Below are positions 25,097 through 32,264 of a DNA stretch of 36,510 nucleotides, piece after piece. The notes below the pieces were generated by a model that made no database searches, was not told the origin of the DNA, and worked only from the letters and a program-made list of their open reading frames with translations. The DNA comes from a bacterium. GTDB taxonomy: Bacteria; SZUA-79; Acidulodesulfobacterales; Acidulodesulfobacteraceae. The stretch is from assembly GCA_027318865.1 (NCBI GenBank), contig DAHVOJ010000013.1:1-36510 (forward strand), in the 5' to 3' direction. Position 1 is the first letter of the stretch. Every line of letters starts with the position of its first letter. The translations under genes were made by a program, and so were the position numbers.

Positions 25097-25774
25097 TCAT
25101 GAACTCCTCACGTCGTCCACGATATCCTGTATTATTTCGTAAAGCGAAGGATCGACGGATTCTATTATCTTAAAAACACCCGCCTCGTCGAATATGTCGT
25201 ACAGCTCTTTCATTGTTTCGGGAGCAACGTCCCATGCCAAATTGGTAACTTGAAGGGTAGGCATAGGTATGGCTTTTCTTTTTACGGCAAGATCGGTCGA
25301 GGCATATCCGATATGAGGACCCCAGTCGGGGAAAAAATCAGGCTGAATCATATCCGGCGACAGTTGATTGCCGTAGGCGGTAAGTTTCAAAAGCACCCTT
25401 GAATAAGGTTTTAAAACTTTTTTCGCCGATTCAAAACCTCTCCTGACCGCAATTTCCCTTAATACGGCGATAATGCCTCCGGGGCTGTTCAAAAACGGAC
25501 AAATCATCGCGCAGGTAAAACACTGGAAACACGCCCATATATATTCGTCCATCATCGTCCAGATAAGTTCGGGGTCTTTAGACTTCATATTTTGTAGAAC
25601 TATACGCGGGGAAAAATCGAAAAATCTGTGGGGGGGGCATCCGCCGGTGCATACGCCGCAGTTTAAACAGCCTCTGACATATTCTTCGTATCTGAAATCT
25701 TTCCGGGCTTCTTCGAAAATTTCTTTTTTAAATTCGGAAGGGACTATGCTAACTCCATTTTCATCATATTCCAT
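25097..25774 (-). CDS. shdrC1: sHdrC1, iron-sulfur electron-transfer subunit
   Basis: The protein has 225 residues with two four-Cys motifs, C36-x2-C39-x2-C42-x3-C46 (GCLNCGVCTGGCPP) and C82-x2-C85-x2-C88-x3-C92 (ACFQCFTCAMICP). It lacks membrane helices, so it is a soluble HdrC-type electron carrier. It is the first gene of shdrC1B1AHC2B2. The ATG is preceded by GGAG at 6 nt, and a promoter lies just upstream. Confidence 0.92.
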   Translation of the reverse strand: MEYDENGVSIVPSEFKKEIFEEARKDFRYEEYVRGCLNCGVCTGGCPPHRFFDFSPRIVLQNMKSKDPELIWTMMDEYIWACFQCFTCAMICPFLNSPGGIIAVLREIAVRRGFESAKKVLKPYSRVLLKLTAYGNQLSPDMIQPDFFPDWGPHIGYASTDLAVKRKAIPMPTLQVTNLAWDVAPETMKELYDIFDEAGVFKIIESVDPSLYEIIQDIVDDVRSS

Positions 25775-25820
25775 AAAGCTCTCCTGCTTTATTGGTTTCG
25801 TTTACGTAATCGATATATTA

Positions 25821-25848
25821 ATTTTATCACAATATATTAGTAAGTCAA
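25821..25848 (-). promoter_or_regulatory. Sigma-70-type promoter of the shdr operon
   Basis: Minus strand TTGACT (25848-25843), 16-bp spacer, TAAAAT (25826-25821). The -35 box overlaps the stop codon of the upstream HAD gene, so the sHdr operon has its own promoter. A palindrome TTACGTAA lies downstream in the leader (about 25802-25809) and could be an operator, which is speculative. Confidence 0.6.
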
Positions 25849-26459
25849 CAGGTAAACTCAAATCCAAATCCGGAAAGTTTTTCTTTCGTAGATTCGTAAC
25901 TTATGTGTTGAAAAGCGTTAAAGCCAAGATTAGCCGCGGTTTCCACATTAAACCCTCTATCGTCTATGAAAATAGATTCATCAGGTTTTGTATAAGATAA
26001 ATTCAGTGCAAGCTTAAAAATGCTTTCATCCGGTTTCCTCATATGGACAAAACATGATGTAATGAAAAAATCAAATAATGAGTCGAGCGAAAACTTTTTT
26101 ATCCTGTAAATTGATAATTCAAGACCCTCATTGTTGATTGAAACCAATTTGAATTTATATTTACCTTTAAGAACGGTAAATAAGTTTATCATTTCCGGAT
26201 AAGGTCTGGACTGCTCAAACATAAAGGCTTTAAATTCATTTCTGGAAAATATGCATTCTTTATAAAATACGGTCTTATCGAGATAATAATCTAAAGAAAT
26301 TTTTCCTTCTTCGTACAAGGCAAACAAATCTTCATGTCTTGCCGCAAAATTTTCATAGTCTAAATTAAATTTTGCCGAAGCGAGTTTTCTTGATTTTGTA
26401 TCCCATCCGTTGGTAAGCAGTACGCTTCCGATATCTAGGAAAACTGTTTTTATATGCAT
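25845..26459 (-). CDS. HAD-superfamily hydrolase
   Basis: The protein has 204 residues. Motif I is VFLDIGSVLL (nucleophile D9; the +2 position is Gly, as in YihX-type HADs), motif II Ser in LVSINNEG, motif III Lys in MRKPDESIF, and motif IV FIDDRGFNVE. A helical cap (residues 20-90) makes it a subfamily I enzyme. The substrate, probably a small phosphorylated metabolite, cannot be told. It lies 71 nt upstream of shdrC1 and downstream of the ferritin-FNT gene. Confidence 0.82.
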   Translation of the reverse strand: MHIKTVFLDIGSVLLTNGWDTKSRKLASAKFNLDYENFAARHEDLFALYEEGKISLDYYLDKTVFYKECIFSRNEFKAFMFEQSRPYPEMINLFTVLKGKYKFKLVSINNEGLELSIYRIKKFSLDSLFDFFITSCFVHMRKPDESIFKLALNLSYTKPDESIFIDDRGFNVETAANLGFNAFQHISYESTKEKLSGFGFEFTC

Positions 26460-26530
26460 ATTTAATGTTTTTTTAATGTTTAGCGGAACAGCATCGAAAC
26501 CCGCCCGCGATTAGACAACATTCATATTTT

Positions 26531-28006
26531 TTAAAGCGTATCTTCGATATTTTCGACGTTTTCCATTTCCGCAGTTTTCGACCTGCCGCCGCCCATCATA
26601 TCAAGTTCATATGAAGAAGACGAAAGATATTCGTCCGAAGCGGAAGGCTTGGAATGTAAAATCTGTAAATACTGAAAAATAGTAACGAAAAATAAACCGC
26701 CTATCATATTACCTAAGACAGTTAAAGGAACATAAGGATAAAGCCATGAAAGATATGAAATATGCGAACCTGTATTAATCGCTATTAAAATTTCCGACGA
26801 CGCCACGACTATATGGCTGAACGAATCAAGATATATTAAAAAACCTACTGCCCATATAATAAAAATTCTTGCGAGAGTGCCGCCCGAAGCTATTAAAAGC
26901 CACGTCATAAGCGTTATCAGCCAGCCCGCAAATATAGCGCTTAAAACCGTTACGAAAGGCGTCTTATGCATATAGCCGTTAGCAACGCCGTGTATATGTT
27001 CGACAACAAACGACGGAACAATCTGATTTAGCGAACCGGCAATTATAAGGGCAAAAATAAAAATTCCCGCCATATTTCCAATTAAAGTCAGCGACCATAA
27101 TTTTAAAAGTTCGGCAATCTTGCCCTTTTTAGCGATAACTGCGGTTACCGGAACAAGAAAATTTTCCGTAAAAAGTTCGCTTTTGCCTATCATTAAAAAC
27201 ATAAAACCTATGGGGAAAAACAGCGCCCCCAATATTTTAGAGACGTTTGCGCCCACGAAAGGCGCAGTCGCTCCCGCGACATACGAAGACGCGATTATGC
27301 CGAACGTAACGTTCATACCGGCAATGAGCCCAGACATAGACATTTCGAGCCAGCTTCTTTGAAGTCTTGTCTGTCCGACCTCGACGGATGCCTTAAAAAT
27401 TTCCGACGCTTCTTTCCCGCCCGGTTTTTCTATCCATTTAGCGGCTCCTATGCGCGCTTTCGTAGTTTCTAAAATTTCGTTGATTCTTTTCGATAAATAT
27501 AAAGAGTGATGGATTTCTTCGGCAAGATTGTTTTCTATGAGAGCCCTTACGCCCGGGTCGTCGATGATTTCCAATCCGGCGGTATAATCGTATATTGCAT
27601 TTTCTTCTATTTTTAAATCAATCCTCAGCATATCGAGAGGAGCCGAAACCTGATGGGAAGCCTCGCTGACCCCTTTTTGCGCTTCCCTCATTTCATTAAG
27701 CGGCCTGGGAGTTCCGCCAAGCTCCGCTATCTTTTCTCTAATATTTATAATATGCCCGCTTTCGGTGGAGGCAAACGACTTTAACGCCTGAACCAGAGTT
27801 GGATCTTTAAGGGTTTTTGCCTGCTCGTCGTATAAATCTCTACCCGCCACTTCAGCCGCAAGATATTTTTGGAGCAATGCTATCGTATCTTTTGCGGCTT
27901 TAGTATTCCTCGTCTTTCCCGGACCGCTTTCGTTTCCGTCGTTTTTTAAATATAAATCCGTCATATCTTTTTGATTATATACCGTTTGTGTTTTTAAGCA
28001 GAGCAT
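26531..28006 (-). CDS. Ferritin-like diiron domain fused to an FNT-family channel
   Basis: The protein has 491 residues in two parts. Residues about 40-185 form a four-helix ferritin-like domain with the complete diiron pattern: E52, E82-x2-H85, E134/E135 and E164-x2-H167. Residues about 205-450 form a formate/nitrite-transporter (FNT) membrane domain of six or so helices with GMNVTFGIIA, FMFLMIGKSELFTENFLVP and a GNMAGIF segment; SELFTEN resembles the YfdC branch. FNT proteins pass formate, nitrite or hydrosulfide. The ferritin part would lie in the cytoplasm. Neither ATG (28006 or 27964) has a good ribosome-binding site; a TATAAT (27979-27974) lies only 9 nt before the second, so a shorter leaderless form is possible. 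The role is unknown. Confidence 0.82.
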   Translation of the reverse strand: MLCLKTQTVYNQKDMTDLYLKNDGNESGPGKTRNTKAAKDTIALLQKYLAAEVAGRDLYDEQAKTLKDPTLVQALKSFASTESGHIINIREKIAELGGTPRPLNEMREAQKGVSEASHQVSAPLDMLRIDLKIEENAIYDYTAGLEIIDDPGVRALIENNLAEEIHHSLYLSKRINEILETTKARIGAAKWIEKPGGKEASEIFKASVEVGQTRLQRSWLEMSMSGLIAGMNVTFGIIASSYVAGATAPFVGANVSKILGALFFPIGFMFLMIGKSELFTENFLVPVTAVIAKKGKIAELLKLWSLTLIGNMAGIFIFALIIAGSLNQIVPSFVVEHIHGVANGYMHKTPFVTVLSAIFAGWLITLMTWLLIASGGTLARIFIIWAVGFLIYLDSFSHIVVASSEILIAINTGSHISYLSWLYPYVPLTVLGNMIGGLFFVTIFQYLQILHSKPSASDEYLSSSSYELDMMGGGRSKTAEMENVENIEDTL

Positions 28007-28335
28007 CAGGCAATACGTGTCAAGGCAATACGACGACCGACGGCATATACATTTACCTCCAAGATAATTATACCATAAACAGCGGGGTTTTATAAATTAC
28101 AATTTTGTATTGTTTTATTATAGCAGGCAAATATTACGGGATTATGACGGCAATAAATATTAAAAGAAAAGCAGGTTAAATTTTTGTTGCAAATTTGTTA
28201 CGCGAATATACAAACGCAGGCGGGAGTGGGAGAATAAATAAATCCGACTTTATTACACCTTTATTCTAAAACAAAGCTTTTATGCCCGCCAAGGTGGAAT
28301 AAATCCGATACCTTTATTTGCTCCAATGTTTATAA
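28007..28335. other. Gene-free region with dispersed-repeat copies
   Basis: No gene is seen. At 28210-28247 there is a decayed half of the terminator-like repeat (CGCAGGCGGGAGTGGGAG followed by AATAAATAAATCC). At 28268-28290 there is the AAAACAA-GCTTTTATGCCC repeat. Both lie just downstream of the DUF2442 gene at 28336. Confidence 0.6.
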
Positions 28336-28596
28336 TTAGGCGGCTAACGAATTTTTGCCGGTTATTTTATCATAAATTGTTTCCGGCGCTATATCCGCCC
28401 CGTTCGGCCATGCAATCGTTCCGCCGCTTATAAAAGCTTTTTTAAATAACTCGATATCAGACAATGAATTAAAAATATGACCTTTTTTAAGATATTCTTC
28501 AAAATCGATGTCGCCTGAAGTACCGTCGTCAAAAGTTATCCGATAAACATAGCCCGATTTATAATTTATATCTTTAACCTCTATAATTTTTTCCAT
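28336..28596 (-). CDS. DUF2442 protein
   Basis: The protein has 86 residues. The pattern [20 protein letters not shown], then GDIDFEEYL, and finally [20 protein letters not shown] is characteristic of DUF2442, small beta-rich proteins of unknown function. It lies 14 nt downstream of a DUF4160 gene. The same pair occurs again at 29751-30204, so the two act as a unit; the pair is often suspected to be toxin-antitoxin-like, but I know of no proof. Confidence 0.8.
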   Translation of the reverse strand: MEKIIEVKDINYKSGYVYRITFDDGTSGDIDFEEYLKKGHIFNSLSDIELFKKAFISGGTIAWPNGADIAPETIYDKITGKNSLAA

Positions 28597-28610
28597 ATTG
28601 TATCCTTATA

Positions 28611-28832
28611 TTATTCTAACGGTTTTATTCTTTTTAATTCTTCGCCGTTTATAGCCAAATTCCAATTATCTAATAGTTCGTTTCTGTTGAAATCTATCCA
28701 TTCCCTTGCCAATCTTAACGCCGTTCTTGATTCAATATCCCCCGCAAGTATGTTTCCTTTAAAATCGAGCTTAATCTTTTTATCTCTATATTCTATATGG
28801 ACATGAGGAGGATTATGGTCAAAATAAAACAT
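28611..28832 (-). CDS. DUF4160 protein, N-terminally shortened
   Basis: The protein has 73 residues from the ATG. The DUF4160 core MFYFDHNPPHVHIEY, then ILAGDIESRTALRLAREWI, is clear. In-frame codons upstream (PFKNGIAVR) continue the family match, but a TAA stop, which is also the stop of the upstream antitoxin gene, lies 9 codons before the ATG. The usual start (MPTI... strand) is therefore missing. The protein may be non-functional or use the internal ATG. Confidence 0.65.
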   Translation of the reverse strand: MFYFDHNPPHVHIEYRDKKIKLDFKGNILAGDIESRTALRLAREWIDFNRNELLDNWNLAINGEELKRIKPLE

Positions 28833-28851
28833 TCTTACGGCGATTCCGTTC

Positions 28852-29133
28852 TTAAACGGTTATGTTTATATTCCCGTTAACGTATTGATGCACTAAAAAG
28901 GTAACCAAAGTTTGATAAGATAACCCCATAGATAAGCTTTTACTTTTAAGTTTTAACAGGTCATTTTCGGCAAGCCTTATATTTATATTCTTTTTCTTTT
29001 TTGCAAATGACTGCGCTAATTTTTTGTATTTTTCTTTTTCTTTTTCCATATCTGCTGCATCGACCCAATCGCCGTTTTCTACCTCTTTTAATAATTGCAG
29101 CTCTTCATTATCTAATTTATTTATTTTTTTCAT
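28852..29133 (-). CDS. CopG/BrnA-like antitoxin
   Basis: The protein has 93 residues. An acidic N-terminal part (LDNEELQLLKEVENGDWVDA) is followed by NINIRLAENDLLKLKSKSLS and MGLSYQTLVTFLVHQYVNG, the ribbon-helix-helix pattern of CopG-family antitoxins (IRL..DL...K..GL.YQTL). It lies 13 nt downstream of the BrnT-like toxin; toxin-first order is normal for brnTA. Confidence 0.83.
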   Translation of the reverse strand: MKKINKLDNEELQLLKEVENGDWVDAADMEKEKEKYKKLAQSFAKKKKNINIRLAENDLLKLKSKSLSMGLSYQTLVTFLVHQYVNGNINITV

Positions 29134-29146
29134 ATATCTTACCTCG

Positions 29147-29416
29147 CTAATCTTTTAAATATAATTTCGTCATTTTTCTACTCGGTATAATAGTTTTCAA
29201 TATTATTTTTTTTTCATTTTCTTCAAAAGGAACCATATAAACATAATTATTTAATTCTACAATATATATTTTTTGTTCTGGATATTTTAATTTATTGTGA
29301 TGCTCTTTAACGGCAATCAGCTTATTTGTCTGTAGCGCTATTATAATATCTTCAAAGCAAACGCCCCTCCCATGTTTTAATACTGCATTTTTTTCTTCGT
29401 CCCATTCAAAATTCAT
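29147..29416 (-). CDS. BrnT-like (DUF497) ribonuclease toxin
   Basis: The protein has 89 residues. FEWDEEKNAVLKHGRGVCFE at the start is the BrnT signature, and the rest (KIYIVELNNYVYMVPFEENE, then KTIIPSRKMTKLY) fits its RelE-like fold. A strong promoter ends only 6 nt before the ATG and there is no ribosome-binding site, so the mRNA is probably leaderless. The CopG-type antitoxin follows. Confidence 0.82.
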   Translation of the reverse strand: MNFEWDEEKNAVLKHGRGVCFEDIIIALQTNKLIAVKEHHNKLKYPEQKIYIVELNNYVYMVPFEENEKKIILKTIIPSRKMTKLYLKD

Positions 29417-29422
29417 ATATAC

Positions 29423-29451
29423 ATTGTATTACTTTTGATATTTTTTGTCAA
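29423..29451 (-). promoter_or_regulatory. Sigma-70 promoter of the BrnT-like operon, leaderless layout
   Basis: Minus strand TTGACA (29451-29446), exactly 17 bp, TACAAT (29428-29423). The ATG begins 6 nt after the -10 box, so transcription should start at or within a base or two of the start codon. Confidence 0.8.
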
Positions 29452-29456
29452 TAAAT

Positions 29457-29555
29457 TTAATACATCCGAAATTGCCGATAGAAATCTCTAAAACGGGCCG
29501 ATAAAAAATTAAGCCGTTCCTCGATATCGCTATTAAGTCTAATTGACGTCGCCAT
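29457..29555 (-). pseudogene. Remnant of a ribbon-helix-helix antitoxin gene
   Basis: A 32-codon frame begins MATSIRLNSDIEERLNFLSA, the usual start of RelB/CopG-family RHH antitoxins, which continue with a KTGRTKAYYL-type segment and are about 80 residues long. Here the sequence diverges after residue 20 and stops. It is best read as a decayed antitoxin. The BrnT promoter lies immediately after it. Confidence 0.6.
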
Positions 29556-29750
29556 ATTCAATATTTATATTTAGATGCTCGTATTCCTTTTATCGCAAAT
29601 ATTAATTAAAATATTATAAAAAATTACATGGAAATAAGTATTTTTCATAAATAAAAACTCCCGGCCGCGTCAAACGCAGTCGGGAGTGAGAGAATAAATA
29701 GATATGACACCTTTCTTTATTGAATAGACACCTTTATTGAATATTGAAAA
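29556..29750 (-). terminator. Terminator-like repeat downstream of DUF2442 (stem at 29653-29687)
   Basis: On the minus strand ACTCCCG (29687-29681) and CGGGAGT (29663-29657) form a stem with an inner GCG/CGC part, followed by TTTTTAT, so it can terminate the DUF4160-DUF2442 operon at 29751-30204. Its upstream flank carries AATAAATA and GACACC tails shared with the copies at 30394 and 36131. Nothing else is seen in 29556-29652. Confidence 0.65.
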
Positions 29751-29987
29751 TCATAATAATGCCGGTATCGAAATATCCTCATCGATTTCTTCCCAATGAA
29801 TGCCTATTCCCCTGCCTATTAAACGCCATTTATTCCTCTGTTCTTCATTTGCGTTGCGAAGTTTAGGAAACCAATCTATGGGGACGCTTAATTCTCTGCC
29901 GTCTAACAAACTGATATGCATCATATAGGAATCAAATCTTATGTCAGAAGCCAGAGCTTCATGTGATTTAACTGCTAAAGTATTCAT
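29751..29987 (-). CDS. DUF2442 protein (second copy of pair)
   Basis: The protein has 78 residues. RFDSYMMHISLLDGRELSVP, then IDWFPKL and WRLIGRGIGIHWEEIDEDIS, match the DUF2442 family well. It overlaps the upstream DUF4160 gene by 20 nt. It is divergent from the DUF2442 at 28336, so this is not a recent tandem duplication. Confidence 0.85.
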   Translation of the reverse strand: MNTLAVKSHEALASDIRFDSYMMHISLLDGRELSVPIDWFPKLRNANEEQRNKWRLIGRGIGIHWEEIDEDISIPALL

Positions 29988-30204
29988 TCCATTTATCCTT
30001 AATAATATTGATATTTTCTAAAATAATGGCTCTTATTTCATTTATTTCTTTTGCATTGTAACCTACGGACGACTTAGCAAGAGCAACATCTTTAAGCCAA
30101 AATTTTGCGTAATTTTTACCAGATTCAATGTGAATATGCGGAAACTCATTTCCTTCATTACTAAAAAAAAGCCGATATTTTTTTATTCTCAATATAGTCG
30201 GCAT
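29968..30204 (-). CDS. DUF4160 protein (complete)
   Basis: The protein has 78 residues. MPTILRIKKYRLFFSNEGNE, then FPHIHIE and AKFWLKDVALAKSSVGYNAK, are the DUF4160 pattern, with an intact N-terminal MPTI strand in contrast to the copy at 28611. Function unknown. It overlaps DUF2442 by 20 nt, indicating coupled translation. Confidence 0.85.
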   Translation of the reverse strand: MPTILRIKKYRLFFSNEGNEFPHIHIESGKNYAKFWLKDVALAKSSVGYNAKEINEIRAIILENINIIKDKWNEYFSS

Positions 30205-30545
30205 GTAATGATATTATTTATGCATTATATTTTTAATATAATCTTCTAAAATAATTAATAATTCGTCAATTTTTGAATATTTATTTTAAAAATTTTAGGC
30301 TTGAGTTTATTATAACATAGATTTTTTAAATATGAAAATCGATAAATAATTTAAGTTTACATAACGGCAAGTTATGAGGCAATAAATGAAAACAAAAACT
30401 CCCGGCCGCGTCAAACGCGGTCGGGAGTAAGAGAATAAATAAATCTGACACCTCTTTTGGACACCTCCCTTTCCCCTTTTTCCTAAAACAACGTTTTTAT
30501 GCCCGCCGGAGTGAAATAAATCTTTATGCTTGATGCCTTTAATTT
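30205..30545. other. AT-rich spacer with terminator-like and dispersed repeats
   Basis: No gene is seen. The terminator-like repeat is at 30394-30428: on the minus strand a CGGGAGT/ACTCCCG stem (30398-30404 with 30422-30428) and CGCG inner arms, followed by TTTTTG. It can end the transcript of the membrane protein gene at 30546. AATAAATAAATCTGACACC (from about 30437) and the AAAACAACGTTTTTATGCCC repeat (30485-30509) follow. Confidence 0.6.
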
Positions 30546-32228
30546 TTATCCGCCCGCCCTATGCTTCCTATACTTTACGTTCATATCGTTCTTCCCGTCA
30601 ATTATTATACCTTTATTATAAACGTAAATTTTTATGATAAAGGGAGGCATGATGTTTTTTGCGGCTGTTCCATAACTTCCGTAAACTTTATTGAAAACCC
30701 CCTGAAAATACTCGGTATAAATTTTGGACGGTTTGCCGAATGTTTTTATGATACTGCTTTTATCTACGCCGCCATACATTTTATATTTAGAATATATTAC
30801 AAAAACTCCCTTCTCTTTATACCAGCTGTTTTTCGAAAGCCAGTTATAAGGAACTAGTTTGCCATAATTTGACGCATTTATCTGTCTTACTTTTATCTTT
30901 CCTCTTGTCATGAGGGTTACAATACCCGAATCCCAGTATGACCCATAGCCGTATGTGAAGTTATGCTTTAAAAACCAATTGCCCAAAGTCCTGTAAGGCG
31001 AAACCGGAATCGGTGTAAAAGCCGCATATTCGAAAGAAACGGTATAAGCGATTATAATAACGGCGCATATTAATTTAAAACTTATACTGCTGTAATACTT
31101 ACTGGCGATAGCGGGAATATTTCTGGAAGACAGGATAAAACCATAAACTACGACGGGAATAAGATAGCGTGCAGATGCCCTGTTTGCCGCCAAGTCGCTC
31201 ATCAAAAACGCTAAAACTAAAACAACTATTCCAAATAACAGCGTAATATCTATAAAATCCGAATTCTCTGCCGTTTTAAGTTTTTTGACAACTATGCCGG
31301 CGGCATAAATTACGGCGCCTAACCCGGCTAGCTTGGCTATATTTATCCATGTAAAGACATCGTAAAGTTTCTTACCGAAAAAATTTATATCGAACAGATA
31401 TAAAATATCGCTGAAAAACAGATATAAATTTCTTTGAAAATATTTCAACGGAATAAATCTTGGCGAAATCCCGCTAACAAGTTTAAATCCGCCTGCGGCT
31501 GTAATTAAGGACAGCATTAACTCTTTAAACGGGATTGACGATATTACCGCAATTATCGCAATAATAACAAACAGGCTGTCCTTATTTTTTAATCCATTTT
31601 TATATTTATAAAAAACGAACAATGCCGCTATCAAGGGAATAACCGATATTATCATAGTTAAATTATCGTTTATAAGCGATACCGCAAGGATTAAAAACCC
31701 GCAAATAAGATATATATAATTATGCCGCTTTAAAAACATGTTTATAAGAAAAATTGCCGCTAACGATAAAACAACCGTGGAAAGATGATATTCGAGAAGC
31801 CCCCAAACGGCAAAATCGCCCACAGGCAGGGCAAGAAAAACAAAAAGCATTAAAATTCCTATCTTTAACGCACGTCCTTTATTTGCTTCTATGACATAAA
31901 GCAGTGAAACTGCGATTAGAATCAGAAATATAAATACGGGGACGATATGGCTTAATGCGGGTCTAAAGCCGAATATTTTTATAAACAGCGCATTTAAGTA
32001 AATATCGAACGGAAAGAACGGGTCCAATAAAGAAAGATGGTAGCCTCTTAATAAAAAATTGCCTTTAAGAACGGAATTTCCGGCTATAACAAGAAAAGCG
32101 CCGTCACTGTTTCCTTTGCACAGGCTTGATATGTGAAAAAGGGCCGTAAGCCATAAAGAAAAAACGGCAGCCCCAAAAACAACATACGATAATTTAACTA
32201 CGAGATTTAATATTCTACTGCGCACCAT
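30546..32228 (-). CDS. Polytopic GT-C-like membrane protein
   Basis: About 560 residues from the ATG at 32228; a longer frame begins at a TTG (32258), but GGAGG and GGGG tracts lie between the two. At least ten membrane helices cover residues 10-410, and a soluble C-terminal domain of about 140 residues follows. The first loop after helix 1 (SSLCKGNSDGAFLVIAGNSV) and the overall plan resemble GT-C polyprenyl-phosphate sugar transferases, but I see no decisive family motif. It lies 36 nt after the larger membrane protein gene upstream, with which it is probably co-transcribed. Confidence 0.6.
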   Translation of the reverse strand: MVRSRILNLVVKLSYVVFGAAVFSLWLTALFHISSLCKGNSDGAFLVIAGNSVLKGNFLLRGYHLSLLDPFFPFDIYLNALFIKIFGFRPALSHIVPVFIFLILIAVSLLYVIEANKGRALKIGILMLFVFLALPVGDFAVWGLLEYHLSTVVLSLAAIFLINMFLKRHNYIYLICGFLILAVSLINDNLTMIISVIPLIAALFVFYKYKNGLKNKDSLFVIIAIIAVISSIPFKELMLSLITAAGGFKLVSGISPRFIPLKYFQRNLYLFFSDILYLFDINFFGKKLYDVFTWINIAKLAGLGAVIYAAGIVVKKLKTAENSDFIDITLLFGIVVLVLAFLMSDLAANRASARYLIPVVVYGFILSSRNIPAIASKYYSSISFKLICAVIIIAYTVSFEYAAFTPIPVSPYRTLGNWFLKHNFTYGYGSYWDSGIVTLMTRGKIKVRQINASNYGKLVPYNWLSKNSWYKEKGVFVIYSKYKMYGGVDKSSIIKTFGKPSKIYTEYFQGVFNKVYGSYGTAAKNIMPPFIIKIYVYNKGIIIDGKNDMNVKYRKHRAGG

Positions 32229-32264
32229 AACGGTAAATACCCCTATGCCTCCAAACAATTAATT

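Noticed and set aside
28210-30509. Repeated hairpins in the accessory island as a CRISPR array
   Set aside because: Copies are few, widely and unevenly spaced, lie on both strands in the wider window, and have no unique spacers or cas genes.
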